In this document: one piece after another, positions 38,913-47,766 of the stretch
Position numbering within the stretch: position 1 is the first letter of the stretch
Layout of the letters: every line of letters starts with the position of its first letter
DNA from: Polaribacter sp.
GTDB lineage: Bacteria > Bacteroidota > Bacteroidia > Flavobacteriales > Flavobacteriaceae
NCBI GenBank assembly: GCA_020740485.1
Contig: DYMN01000001.1
Coordinates: 62,001-126,000 of the forward strand
Direction: 5' to 3'
Length of the DNA stretch: 64,000 nt
Translations under genes and position numbers: made by a program
The notes under the pieces: generated by a model
The model's database searches: none
Told to the model about the DNA's origin: nothing
Seen by the model: the letters and a program-made list of their open reading frames with translations, nothing else

Positions 38913-39025
38913 AATTTGACGTAATAATAATTTGTGGAAAGTAAAAAATATCGTTTTTTTTAAATCGATTAAGTTTTACAAAGATAATTTATAAAAGTCA
39001 AAACTGTAATTTCAATTTGCAATAA

Positions 39026-39634
39026 ATGTATAAAGTTTTTGTAAACGATAAACCAATCATTCTTTCTGACAAAGTAAATACATTATCAGAATATGAGGTA
39101 TTTTTATACAAAAATACAAGCATTGAGGAAATAGTACACAAACTTCAAAATACACATTGTAATGGAATATATTTTTATCATCACGATATTGATATACTGT
39201 GGCAGAAGTTTAAAAGTAAATTTAAAATAGTCAATGCGGCAGGAGGGTTAGTGCTAAATCCGGAAGGACAAATTCTTTTTATCAGACGAAATGAACATTG
39301 GGATTTACCCAAAGGGAGAATGGAAAAAGGAGAAATTGAACAAGAAACAGCCATCAGAGAAGTGCAAGAAGAATGTTCGATTCATCGTTTGGAAATAAAG
39401 ACTGAATTAGCCGTAACTTACCACATATATCAGGAAAAAAATAAAAACAAGTTAAAAAAAACATTTTGGTTTGTTATGCAAACAGATGATAATCAATTAC
39501 CTATACCGCAAGAAGAAGAAGGAATAACAGTAGCTAAATTTGTTTCAGTTGAAAATTTAAAAAATTATGAAACAGAAATGTATGCCAATATTGAAGAATT
39601 AGTTCAACGTTACCTTAATCTAATTGATAAATGA
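39026..39634 (+). CDS. Nudix hydrolase
   Basis: Hydrolyses a nucleoside diphosphate linked to another group; the substrate is unknown. The Nudix box is present at about residues 97-119 (GRMEKGEIEQETAIREVQEE) with the catalytic REVQEE core; the usual Gly after EE is Cys (EECSI). About 70 residues before the box form an extra N-terminal domain, giving the 200-residue form common next to pyrE in flavobacteria. Its stop overlaps the next start by 4 bp (ATGA). Confidence 0.9.
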   Translation: MYKVFVNDKPIILSDKVNTLSEYEVFLYKNTSIEEIVHKLQNTHCNGIYFYHHDIDILWQKFKSKFKIVNAAGGLVLNPEGQILFIRRNEHWDLPKGRMEKGEIEQETAIREVQEECSIHRLEIKTELAVTYHIYQEKNKNKLKKTFWFVMQTDDNQLPIPQEEEGITVAKFVSVENLKNYETEMYANIEELVQRYLNLIDK

Positions 39635-40836
39635 AGTTCGCCCTAATTACAGAAAGAAAATTACCTCAAGACAAGAGAGTGGTTCTGACGCCCGAAATAT
39701 GCGTAAAAGCCATGCAAATGTTTCCTGAATTAGAAATTATTGTTGAAAAATCAGCAATAAGATGCATTCCTGATCGAAGTTATAAGGATGCAGGTATCAA
39801 AGTTAAAGAAGATATTTCGGATTGCGATGTGTTTATTGGTGTAAAAGAAGTTCCAATCACAAATTTAATAGAGGGGAAAAAATATTTCTTTTTTTCGCAT
39901 ACCATTAAAAAACAAGAACATAATAGAAAATTATTGCAAGCCGTTTTAGATAAAAAAATAACTTTGTATGATCATGAGACCATTACAGCGCAAAACAACG
40001 TCAGATTGATAGGTTTTGGATATTATGCCGGAATTGTAGGCGCTTATAACGGCTTTAGAACATGGGGGTTAAAATACGATGAATTTCAGCTTCCTGCAGT
40101 AGAAACCTTGAAGGACAAGTTGGCGCTTGTAAGTGAATTACATAAAATAAAATTGCAACCCATTAAAATACTCTTGACCGGAACCGGAAGAGTAGGAAGT
40201 GGAGCAAAAGAAATTTTGGATGCCATGTATATTAAGAAAGTCAGTGTTAACGATTTTTTAAATCAAACGTTCGATGAGCCGGTCTACACTCAAGTAGATG
40301 TATTGGATTACAATAAAAGAATTGATGGACAGACAAGAGATATGTTCGATTTTTTTAATCATCCGGAGCAATATCAAAGTACTTTTTTGAGATTTGCTCA
40401 TGTTTCAGATATACTCATTGCAGGGCATTTTCACAATGCAGCTGCTCCCGACTTTTTTTCGTTAGAAGATGTAAAACATTCTGATTTTAACCTAAGGGTC
40501 ATTGCAGACATCAGTTGCGATATAGGTCATCCAATGCCTACTACGCTTCATTCAACGACAATTTCAGATCCCATTTATGGTTTTGATAGAACTACTGGTG
40601 GTGAAGGAGAATTCCGAAATATGGAGAATATTGCGATTATGGCTGTAGATAATTTACCGGCTTGTTTGCCAAAGGACGCCAGCGACGGCTTTGGCGAAAT
40701 GTTTTTAGAACACGTAATTCTTGCTTTTTTTGATGGAGACAAAAATGGAATATTACAAAGAGCAAAAATTACAGAAAACGGAAAATTAACAGAAAGGTTT
40801 AGTTATTTACAAGACTATGTCGATGAACAGGATTGA
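39631..40836 (+). CDS. Saccharopine/alanine dehydrogenase-like NAD-dependent oxidoreductase
   Basis: Two-domain dehydrogenase of the AlaDH/PNT-saccharopine dehydrogenase group. The N-terminal catalytic domain begins FALITERKLPQDKRVVLTPE, followed by YFFFSHTIKKQEHNR and YDHETIT. The Rossmann segment reads KILLTGTGRVGSGAKEIL near residue 190. The C-terminal part has VIADISCDIGHPMPTT and TTGGEGE. This pattern resembles lysine-forming saccharopine dehydrogenase (LYS1). Whether it acts on saccharopine, alanine or another amino acid cannot be decided. Translationally coupled to the Nudix gene. Confidence 0.8.
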   Translation: MKFALITERKLPQDKRVVLTPEICVKAMQMFPELEIIVEKSAIRCIPDRSYKDAGIKVKEDISDCDVFIGVKEVPITNLIEGKKYFFFSHTIKKQEHNRKLLQAVLDKKITLYDHETITAQNNVRLIGFGYYAGIVGAYNGFRTWGLKYDEFQLPAVETLKDKLALVSELHKIKLQPIKILLTGTGRVGSGAKEILDAMYIKKVSVNDFLNQTFDEPVYTQVDVLDYNKRIDGQTRDMFDFFNHPEQYQSTFLRFAHVSDILIAGHFHNAAAPDFFSLEDVKHSDFNLRVIADISCDIGHPMPTTLHSTTISDPIYGFDRTTGGEGEFRNMENIAIMAVDNLPACLPKDASDGFGEMFLEHVILAFFDGDKNGILQRAKITENGKLTERFSYLQDYVDEQD

Positions 40837-40937
40837 ATTTTGACATTTATAGAATTTATTAAAATTCAATCCACCTTTGACGATACCAACAATATCAATA
40901 TCAATAGCAACAACAGTATCAATAAAACCAATAGAAT

Positions 40938-41546
40938 ATGTTAATCATAGGGATAGCAGGTGGAACCGGAAGTGGTAAAACCACAGTAGTCAATCAAATT
41001 ATGCATGAATTACCTGCAGATGAAGTGGCAATTATCTCTCAAGACAATTACTATCAACAAAATGATAATATGTCTTATGAGGAGCGCACCAAAATCAATT
41101 TTGACCATCCTAAATCTATAGATTTTGAATTATTGGTGTCGCATTTGGAAACACTTAAAAGAGGAGAATTTATTGAACAACCGGTATATTCATTTGTTAC
41201 GCACAACCGAACAAAAGACACTATCAAAACACATCCGCGCAAGGTGATAATCATTGAAGGGATTTTAGTCTTTACGAACAAAGAATTAAGAAACTTATTC
41301 GATATCAAGATTTTTGTACACGCCGATAGTGATGAACGATTAATTAGGCGTATCAAACGTGATTTTATTGAAAGAGGTCGTGATGTAGAAGAAGTGTTGG
41401 AACGCTATCAAAAAACCTTAAAACCCATGCACGAACAGTTTATTGAACCCACCAAGGCTTATGCAGATATTATCATCCCAAATGATAGATATAATACTGT
41501 AGCAGTGGATATTGTGCGAACTGTAATCAGTAATAAACTCGTGTAA
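40938..41546 (+). CDS. udk: Uridine kinase
   Basis: Phosphorylates uridine and cytidine in pyrimidine salvage. P-loop GGTGSGKTTV at residues ~8-17, ISQDNYY, NFDHPKSIDFELL, YSFVTHNRT and EGILVF are all family motifs, followed by the lid RRIKRDFIERGRD. 202 residues is normal. The start ATG at 40938 gives MLIIGIAGGTGSG. It begins a run of short-gap genes with the FtsB-like and mutA genes. Confidence 0.96.
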   Translation: MLIIGIAGGTGSGKTTVVNQIMHELPADEVAIISQDNYYQQNDNMSYEERTKINFDHPKSIDFELLVSHLETLKRGEFIEQPVYSFVTHNRTKDTIKTHPRKVIIIEGILVFTNKELRNLFDIKIFVHADSDERLIRRIKRDFIERGRDVEEVLERYQKTLKPMHEQFIEPTKAYADIIIPNDRYNTVAVDIVRTVISNKLV

Positions 41547-41561
41547 TTTATTTTAAGAAAT

Positions 41562-41849
41562 ATGAAAAAATATATTTTAAATAAATATGTACTCATCCTG
41601 ATAGGGTTTGCTATTTGGATGTATTTTTTTGATGATAATTCCTTTTTAATACACAAAGAATTGAGAAAAGAAGCTGAGAAATACAATTCTTCCATTGATT
41701 TTTATAAAAAAGAAATTGAAAAAGATAAAAAGATTTTAAAAGATTATGATAATCCCGAAGCTATGGAAAAATTTGCCCGCGAAACCTATCAAATGAAAAA
41801 GGATAGCGAAGATATTTATATAATTCAGATTGATTCAATTGAAGATTAA
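41562..41849 (+). CDS. Septum formation initiator / FtsB-like protein
   Basis: 95-residue bitopic membrane protein: a short basic N terminus, one membrane helix (YVLILIGFAIWMYFF, about residues 9-23), then a predicted coiled coil (ELRKEAEKYNSSIDFYKKEIEKDKKIL) and the DNPEAMEKFARETYQMKKDSEDIY tail that matches the FtsB/DivIC C-terminal pattern. It probably bridges divisome proteins in the periplasm. Only 15 bp from udk and 5 bp from mutA. Confidence 0.88.
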   Translation: MKKYILNKYVLILIGFAIWMYFFDDNSFLIHKELRKEAEKYNSSIDFYKKEIEKDKKILKDYDNPEAMEKFARETYQMKKDSEDIYIIQIDSIED

Positions 41850-41854
41850 TTCGT

Positions 41855-43219
41855 ATGGATACCAATCAAAAAAACCTTTTTTCAGCGTTTCCCGAAGTAG
41901 GGTCAAAGGAATGGAAACAACTCATACAGTTCGAGCTCAAAGGGAAAGATTACAATCAAACTTTGGTTTGGGAATCTTTGGAAGGCATTAAAGTCAAACC
42001 TTTTTATCACGCAGATGAAACTGAATATTTAGAAATTCCATTTATTCAAAAAGACTATCTTATTAGCCAGACTTTTTTTGTAGATAATGAAAGTATTACC
42101 AATAAGATTGCTTTAGAAGCAGTTCTGAACGGAGTTGAAGTTATTCAATTTATTGCAAAAGAAGGTTTTGACGCTGATATTTTGTTGCAAAATTTTGAAA
42201 AATCAAAGGTTAAAAAAGTAATATTCTCGCTACATTATTTAGCGCCACATTATATAAAAACGTTACAAAAGGCTTTACCTACCATTCAAATTGAAATTAG
42301 AATTGACCCAATTGGAAATTTAGCTGAAACAGGCAATTGGTTTATCAACGAAAAACAAGATTTTGAACAAATCAAAACCGTTCTCAACGAATTGAAAGAT
42401 GATAATGTGTTGTTTATCAATTCGGGAATTTATCAAAATGCAGGTGCCAATATTGTACAACAGGTTGCCTATGCATTGGCGCACACCAATGAGTATCTAA
42501 ATACTTTTACAGACAACATCAAAGGAAAAATAAGAGTCGGATTTGCTATGGGAAGTAATTTCTTTTTTGAAATTGCCAAGCTGCGCGCCTTTCGCTATTT
42601 GATACAACAACTCATTGAAAAACATCATTTAAAACTTGAATTAGAACTATTCTGCCAACCATCGCTTCGCAATAAAACGCTTTATGATTACAATGTAAAT
42701 ATCTTACGTTCAGCAACTGAAAATCTTAGTGCCATCATAGGCGGAGCTACGATTATCAATTCATTGGCGTATGACTCTTTTTTTAAAAAATCAAATGATT
42801 TCAGCGAAAGAATTGCAAGAAATCAGTTGATAATTCTTCGCGAAGAAAACGAAATGAAAGAAATGGGAAGTATTGCCAATGGAAGTTATTATATTGAAAA
42901 TCTTACCGTAGAAATAGCGAACAAAGCGCTAGAAATTTTTAAAGAAATTGAAAAAAACGATGGTTTTTTGAATCAATTAAAAAAAGGAATTATTCAAAAA
43001 AAGATAGCTGAAGCTACAAAAAAAGAACAGCTTCTTTATGAAGAAGGAAAAATAGTATTAGTTGGGACAAACAAATTTGCCAATTCAAACGAAAAAATGA
43101 AAAACATAAGTGAAATACTTCCATTTACCGCATTTAAAACAGAAAAAACGGATATAATTCCAATCAAATCGCGCAGATTGGCTGAAAAAATGGAAAAGGA
43201 AAGATTGGCAAAAGAATAA
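41855..43219 (+). CDS. mutA: Methylmalonyl-CoA mutase small (beta) subunit
   Basis: Non-catalytic partner of the B12-dependent mutase that interconverts succinyl-CoA and methylmalonyl-CoA. Recognised by the barrel sequences FPEVGSKEWKQLIQFELKGKDY near the N terminus, INSGIYQNAGANIVQQVAYALAHTNEYL, and FFFEIAKLRAFRYLI. At 454 residues it lacks the C-terminal cobalamin-fold domain of longer small subunits, as is usual in Bacteroidota. The catalytic subunit gene, normally next, is absent: a LOG-family gene with its own promoter follows instead. Confidence 0.9.
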   Translation: MDTNQKNLFSAFPEVGSKEWKQLIQFELKGKDYNQTLVWESLEGIKVKPFYHADETEYLEIPFIQKDYLISQTFFVDNESITNKIALEAVLNGVEVIQFIAKEGFDADILLQNFEKSKVKKVIFSLHYLAPHYIKTLQKALPTIQIEIRIDPIGNLAETGNWFINEKQDFEQIKTVLNELKDDNVLFINSGIYQNAGANIVQQVAYALAHTNEYLNTFTDNIKGKIRVGFAMGSNFFFEIAKLRAFRYLIQQLIEKHHLKLELELFCQPSLRNKTLYDYNVNILRSATENLSAIIGGATIINSLAYDSFFKKSNDFSERIARNQLIILREENEMKEMGSIANGSYYIENLTVEIANKALEIFKEIEKNDGFLNQLKKGIIQKKIAEATKKEQLLYEEGKIVLVGTNKFANSNEKMKNISEILPFTAFKTEKTDIIPIKSRRLAEKMEKERLAKE

Positions 43220-43232
43220 TTGTATACATTTG
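43205..43232 (+). promoter_or_regulatory. Bacteroidota-type promoter of the LOG gene
   Basis: TTG at 43205-43207, a 17-bp spacer, and TACATTTG at 43225-43232. Transcription would start around 43239, which supports translation from the ATG at 43289 and not from the frame opening at 43220. Confidence 0.7.
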
Positions 43233-43288
43233 CAACCCTTAAAATAGTAAACTATATTAAACTGAGATTCCATTATTTAATACAAATT

Positions 43289-43996
43289 ATGACAGAAGAC
43301 GACAGAAGAATAAGAGATAAATTTCAACAAAAAACGTGGAATGAGATAAAGATCAATGATTCTTGGGCAATTTTTAAAGTAATGTCTGAATTTGTTGAAG
43401 GTTACGAACGCTTAAGTCGTATTGGACCTTGTGTAACTATTTTTGGTTCAGCAAGAACCAAGCAGGAGCATCCTAATTATATTTTGGCGGAAGAAATAGC
43501 TTATAAACTGACGCAACACGGTTTTGGTATCATTACGGGTGGAGGACCCGGTATTATGGAAGCAGGAAACAAAGGAGCTCATAGAGGAAAAGGAATCTCA
43601 GTTGGATTGAATATAGAATTACCATTTGAACAGCATTTCAATCCCTATATTGATAGAGACAAAAATATGGAATTTGATTACTTTTTTGTCCGCAAAGTGA
43701 TGTTTGTTAAGTATTCTCAAGGCTTTGTAGTGATGCCGGGTGGTTTTGGAACCATGGACGAACTTTTTGAAGCTATCACTTTGATACAAACCAAAAAAAT
43801 AGGAAGATTTCCCATTGTCTTGGTAGGTACGAAGTTTTGGAGTGGTTTATTAGATTGGATTAAAAACACTTTATTGGAAGAACATAATATTGCTCCTGAA
43901 GACCTCAACTTATTCAGAGTAGTGGACACTTCAGATGAAGCAGTTGAACATTTTGTGAAATTTTACGAAAAATACACACTTTCTCCGAATTTTTAA
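43289..43996 (+). CDS. LOG-family protein (cytokinin riboside 5'-monophosphate phosphoribohydrolase-like)
   Basis: Rossmann-like nucleotide hydrolase. It shows VTIFGSAR, ITGGGPGIMEAGNKGA, the arginine-bearing YFFVRKVMFVKYS segment and the family hallmark MPGGFGTMDELFEAITL (PGGxGTxxE). 235 residues from the ATG at 43289. Family members release the base from nucleoside 5'-monophosphates; the physiological substrate in bacteria such as this one is uncertain. Its own promoter lies at the end of mutA. Confidence 0.9.
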   Translation: MTEDDRRIRDKFQQKTWNEIKINDSWAIFKVMSEFVEGYERLSRIGPCVTIFGSARTKQEHPNYILAEEIAYKLTQHGFGIITGGGPGIMEAGNKGAHRGKGISVGLNIELPFEQHFNPYIDRDKNMEFDYFFVRKVMFVKYSQGFVVMPGGFGTMDELFEAITLIQTKKIGRFPIVLVGTKFWSGLLDWIKNTLLEEHNIAPEDLNLFRVVDTSDEAVEHFVKFYEKYTLSPNF

Positions 43997-44081
43997 CAAT
44001 TAAAATACATCATTTTAATCAAATAAGTTTATTGTTGCACGTGAAAAAAAGGAAGCAAAATTTTAGCTCAATCAAACTTAT

Positions 44082-45347
44082 ATGGCTTCAAGATTTGTTG
44101 TATTTTTTTTTCTGTTTGTTACCATTTTTCAGTATGCACAAACACGCATTAAAGTAATGACTTTCAACTTAATGCATTACCCCGGTACTTATTATTATGA
44201 TGAGGCAACAAATTCCTTTAAAAATAGAACCTATGTTCTTAAAAGTATATTAGACTCCTACCAACCGGATATTTTTTCTGTTTGTGAACTGCAAAATGCA
44301 ACCGGTGCAGAGCAAATACTTAATATTGCTTTGGCTACCCCTAATCATATTTATAATAGTGCAAATTTTGTTGTAAATCAATCATCTAATGACGATACAT
44401 TACAACAATTGGTTTTCTACAATCAACAAAAATTTACATTACTTTCTCAAGATGTTATAACCACACACATTAGAGACATTAATCATTATCATTTTAAATT
44501 GAATTCAAATGTTGATGTTTATTTAGACGTTTTTGTAACCCATCTAAAAGCAAGCAACAACGATGAAAGTGAGTACAAAAGATGGGAAATGGTCGATCAG
44601 TTTACAACTTATTTGTCAAATTTAAGTACTGATAGTAATGTCATTTTTACAGGTGATTTTAATTTTTACGATAGTTACGAATCAGGCTATCAAGAAATTA
44701 TAGATACAACCAATCCTATTGTGATGGTCGATCCTATTAATTCGCCCGGTTATTGGTCAAATAATTCTACCTATGCCGGTATTCATACGCAGTCGCCTAT
44801 CACAACCAACGGACATTTTCAATACTCTTCTACAGGAGGAACCGACGGCGTTACAGGCGGAATGGATGATCGATTTGATTTTATAATGCTTTCTCAAAAC
44901 ATGATGAGTTCCGCAAATTTGACTTATGTTCCTGATACTTACAAAGCTTATGGAAACAACGGAAATTGCTATAATAGTTATATCAGCAATACATCATGTA
45001 ACGGTACATACAGCCAAGAATTGAGAAATTTATTATTCAATATGAGCGACCATATTCCCATTGTTTTAGAGTTAGAAACCCCATACGCACTTCACAATCC
45101 GGAGTTAGAGATAACTAAAGCGGTAAAAATAATTAATGGAAATGTTCAAAGTACAACTTTATCTCTTGAGGTGCCTTATCCGTATTTGAATACTGAATAC
45201 AAGCTCATAAACTCATTAGGTCAAACAGTGAGTAAAGGATTTTTAGAAAATATAAATCAAAAAATTGAAATAGATCATTTGAATCAAGGTGTTTATTTTA
45301 TACAATTTGAAAATTCCATTCAAGCACTGAAGTTTATTAAGATTTAA
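44082..45347 (+). CDS. Secreted endonuclease/exonuclease/phosphatase-fold protein with T9SS sorting domain
   Basis: 421 residues: signal peptide (FVVFFFLFVTIFQYAQ), then an EEP-fold catalytic domain with MTFNLMHYPGT, CELQ (metal-binding Glu), FVTHLKAS, FTGDFNFYDS (Asn-Asp pair) and MSDHIPIVLEL (Asp-His pair). These are the motifs of DNase I-like hydrolases. The last ~75 residues (YKLINSLGQTVSKGFLEN, LNQGVYFIQFEN, KFIKI) form a type A C-terminal sorting domain that sends proteins through the type IX system. Likely a secreted or surface nuclease or phosphodiesterase; the substrate is unknown. Confidence 0.88.
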   Translation: MASRFVVFFFLFVTIFQYAQTRIKVMTFNLMHYPGTYYYDEATNSFKNRTYVLKSILDSYQPDIFSVCELQNATGAEQILNIALATPNHIYNSANFVVNQSSNDDTLQQLVFYNQQKFTLLSQDVITTHIRDINHYHFKLNSNVDVYLDVFVTHLKASNNDESEYKRWEMVDQFTTYLSNLSTDSNVIFTGDFNFYDSYESGYQEIIDTTNPIVMVDPINSPGYWSNNSTYAGIHTQSPITTNGHFQYSSTGGTDGVTGGMDDRFDFIMLSQNMMSSANLTYVPDTYKAYGNNGNCYNSYISNTSCNGTYSQELRNLLFNMSDHIPIVLELETPYALHNPELEITKAVKIINGNVQSTTLSLEVPYPYLNTEYKLINSLGQTVSKGFLENINQKIEIDHLNQGVYFIQFENSIQALKFIKI

Positions 45348-45930
45348 AACGTTGAATCAGTTTTTGATAGATTATTTCAGCCTGTTTTACCGTATCTTCC
45401 CAATTATTATTGTAAATAACATAATCTGATTTTTCAATTTTTTTATCATCTTCCCATTGATTTTGCATCCGTTGCAGTACTTGTTCTGATGTCATTTGAT
45501 CTCTTAGCATTACTCTTTTGATTCTTTCCTCTTTTGGAGCTGTAATGGTTATGATGACATCACAATTAGAATCAAATCCGTTTTCAAATAAAATAGCGTT
45601 TTCGTAAATAATAAATTTTTCCTTGCTGTTTTTTAATACATTTTTGAAGTGTTTTTGTACCGCCGGATGAACAATAGCATTTAAAATGTTAAGCTGTTCC
45701 TTGTTGTTAAAAACCTTATCGGCTAAGTATTTACGGTTTAGTACGCCATTATTAAATGTCTGAACGCCAAATTCAGAGACGAGTTGTTTGATGAGTTTTG
45801 CATCGTGATTCATCAATTTCTTCGCTTCGATGTCAGCTACATATACATCGATTCCTTTTTCTGTAAAAAGGTTTAAAACGCGGCTTTTACCACTTCCAAT
45901 GCCACCAGTGAGACCTACAACTTTTGTCAT
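45337..45930 (-). CDS. coaE: Dephospho-CoA kinase
   Basis: Last step of CoA synthesis. P-loop GLTGGIGSGKS at the N terminus, DADIEAK-like segment as VADIEAKKLM, HPAV, and the lid RVMLRDQMT with RMQNQ are family features. 197 residues is normal. Its 3' end overlaps the convergent nuclease gene by 11 bp. It starts 2 bp after the YbbR-like gene ends, in the nusB-DUF1573-yajC-ybbR-coaE order common in Bacteroidota. Confidence 0.95.
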   Translation of the reverse strand: MTKVVGLTGGIGSGKSRVLNLFTEKGIDVYVADIEAKKLMNHDAKLIKQLVSEFGVQTFNNGVLNRKYLADKVFNNKEQLNILNAIVHPAVQKHFKNVLKNSKEKFIIYENAILFENGFDSNCDVIITITAPKEERIKRVMLRDQMTSEQVLQRMQNQWEDDKKIEKSDYVIYNNNWEDTVKQAEIIYQKLIQRFKS

Positions 45931-45932
45931 AA

Positions 45933-46910
45933 TTAATTTTTTTTTATAAAATCGGCATATGCTGGGATTACACGATAGCTTAAAACAAAATCTGGTTTTT
46001 CGACTAATTTTAATATTGCTTTTTGTTTCGTTTTAGTCTTGGGGTCATAAAATGCTTGCAATTTGAATTCTTGAGAATTAATTTTATCTACATTTTCTAA
46101 CTTTATTAACAAATATACGATAGCCTTGTTCGGAATAATTTGGGTATTATTTAATAGTGTTTCATCAAAAATTTGGATAGGTAATTCCACCTCAATTTCT
46201 GTATATTTTGAAAAATATGCGGAAAAATTAACATGATCAACATTTACAATAACTTTATTAACGAACTGTTTATCTAATACTAATGGAATTTTTTGTTCAA
46301 AAGTTCCTGATACTTTTTTAAAATATAAAGTAGGGGTAGAAACAAAATTAATTTTACTCAACGCTTCTTTTTCTCCAAAAACAATAACACTATCGGGCTG
46401 TATTTTTATAGGATTGTCTAACAAATAACCTTTTTTTGGCTCAATATTAACGTGAGAAATTACTTTTACTTTTTTATGAAATTTATTTTTTATAGTAAGA
46501 AAAAGAGTATCCTTTTCAAATTCTAAAAATGTCGCATTAAGACTCTGTTTTTGTAATGCTTGAAGTGTATTTTGATCTAAAATAATAAAGCATTTATTGT
46601 TTTTGCATACAATATCAGGGGTTTGTAAAACTAAATTTTTTGGAAATAAGTTGTAGTATATAAAGAGATAAGTTTTAGATTTAATCTTAATTTTTTCTAA
46701 TTCAGAGCTTATTTCTGATTTATTTTCATTATTAATGGTTAGTTTGAAATTTGTAAAACCCTCATAATTTGAAGATAAAGAAAAGAAAAACCAAGTCAAA
46801 AAGGAAAAAACAAAAAACAACAAGAAAAGCTGAATTTTTTTAAATAATCGAATTCTTTTAATATTTTCAGGTCTTTTCAATTGGAAAAAATTAATGAAGT
46901 AAAAATACAA
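45933..46910 (-). CDS. YbbR-like domain membrane protein
   Basis: 325 residues with one N-terminal membrane helix (IQLFLLFFVFSFLTWFFFSL, about residues 26-45) and an extracytoplasmic beta-rich region made of YbbR-like repeats (VISHVNIEPKKGYLLDNPIKIQPDSVIVFG is the clearest one). Relatives in Firmicutes regulate a diadenylate cyclase; no such partner is present here. Assigned mainly by position between yajC and coaE and by the PDSVIVFG repeat. Function in Bacteroidota is unknown. Confidence 0.8.
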   Translation of the reverse strand: MYFYFINFFQLKRPENIKRIRLFKKIQLFLLFFVFSFLTWFFFSLSSNYEGFTNFKLTINNENKSEISSELEKIKIKSKTYLFIYYNLFPKNLVLQTPDIVCKNNKCFIILDQNTLQALQKQSLNATFLEFEKDTLFLTIKNKFHKKVKVISHVNIEPKKGYLLDNPIKIQPDSVIVFGEKEALSKINFVSTPTLYFKKVSGTFEQKIPLVLDKQFVNKVIVNVDHVNFSAYFSKYTEIEVELPIQIFDETLLNNTQIIPNKAIVYLLIKLENVDKINSQEFKLQAFYDPKTKTKQKAILKLVEKPDFVLSYRVIPAYADFIKKN

Positions 46911-46968
46911 AAAAAAAGTGAATCCACTTTAGGGACTCACTTTATAAATAACTTCAATAGGTAATAAA

Positions 46969-47259
46969 TTATTCGGCTGTATTTTGATATTTTTTGCTTA
47001 ATTCCATAGAAATAGCTGATTTTTCAAATTTGATTTTGCCGGAAAGTGTTTCTATGGTTACGGTACCTTCAGCTTCATTGATATCTGCTATTTTCCCGTG
47101 TATTCCACTTGTAGTAACAACTCTGCTACCTCTTTTTATTGAATTTTGAAATTCTTTTTCCATTTTTTGACGCTTCATTTGCGGTCTAATCATAAAAAAA
47201 TACATTACTACAAAAAGTAGAATAAAGGGTAATAACGGATTTGCTAAAATTGATTCCAT
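46969..47259 (-). CDS. yajC: Sec translocase accessory subunit YajC
   Basis: 96-residue single-span membrane protein of the SecDF-YajC complex. N-terminal helix (NPLLPFILLFVVMYFFMIRPQMKRQK), then RGSRVVTTSGIHGKIADINEAEGTVTIE, the characteristic small cytosolic domain. 20 bp after the DUF1573 gene. Confidence 0.95.
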   Translation of the reverse strand: MESILANPLLPFILLFVVMYFFMIRPQMKRQKMEKEFQNSIKRGSRVVTTSGIHGKIADINEAEGTVTIETLSGKIKFEKSAISMELSKKYQNTAE

Positions 47260-47279
47260 AAAATAAATGTTTGTTAATT

Positions 47280-47756
47280 TTAATGTTTATATAAACTATT
47301 TGGATTTGGTTTGACATAACCTTTAATATTGACAGTCTCTTGTTGTCTTTTTGTATTGCAATAAACTGAAATGGATTTATTTTGATTTTCCGGTTTTCCT
47401 GAAGTATCAAAAACGAACTTAAGCTTCCCTTTTTCACCCGGTTTTAAAGGTTTATCTTTGTCATATTCAGGCACGGTACATCCGCACGATGCCTTTGCAG
47501 CAGTAATGATAAGGTCACTTTTACCTGTATTGGTGAACTCAAAGTAGCCTTCTACTTTGTCTCCTTCATTAACTGTTCCAAAATTATATTCCAGATTGTC
47601 AAAGGTTATTTCAGGGAATCCAACCTTAGCTAACAGCGCCTTTTCATTAGCTAATTTGACATCTTGGTCATCTACTTTTTCTGAAGCATTTTTTTTGCAG
47701 GAAAAAGTAAATACTACGAAAAAAATCGTGAAAACTGTGATGATTTTTTTATTCAT
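47280..47756 (-). CDS. DUF1573 lipoprotein
   Basis: 158 residues. The signal peptide with lipobox (FVVFTFSCKK, Cys about residue 20) predicts a lipoprotein. The mature part is an Ig-like DUF1573 domain: FDNLEYNFGTVNEGDKVEGYFEFTNTG, ASCGCTVPEYDKDKPLKPGEKGKLKFVFDTSGK. The CGCT motif is typical. The function of the family is not established. Fixed neighbour of nusB and yajC in this phylum. Confidence 0.92.
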   Translation of the reverse strand: MNKKIITVFTIFFVVFTFSCKKNASEKVDDQDVKLANEKALLAKVGFPEITFDNLEYNFGTVNEGDKVEGYFEFTNTGKSDLIITAAKASCGCTVPEYDKDKPLKPGEKGKLKFVFDTSGKPENQNKSISVYCNTKRQQETVNIKGYVKPNPNSLYKH

Positions 47757-47766
47757 GCTAATAAAA

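Noticed and set aside
43220-43288. N-terminal extension of the LOG protein
   Set aside because: A good promoter overlaps these codons and the family N terminus fits the ATG at 43289.
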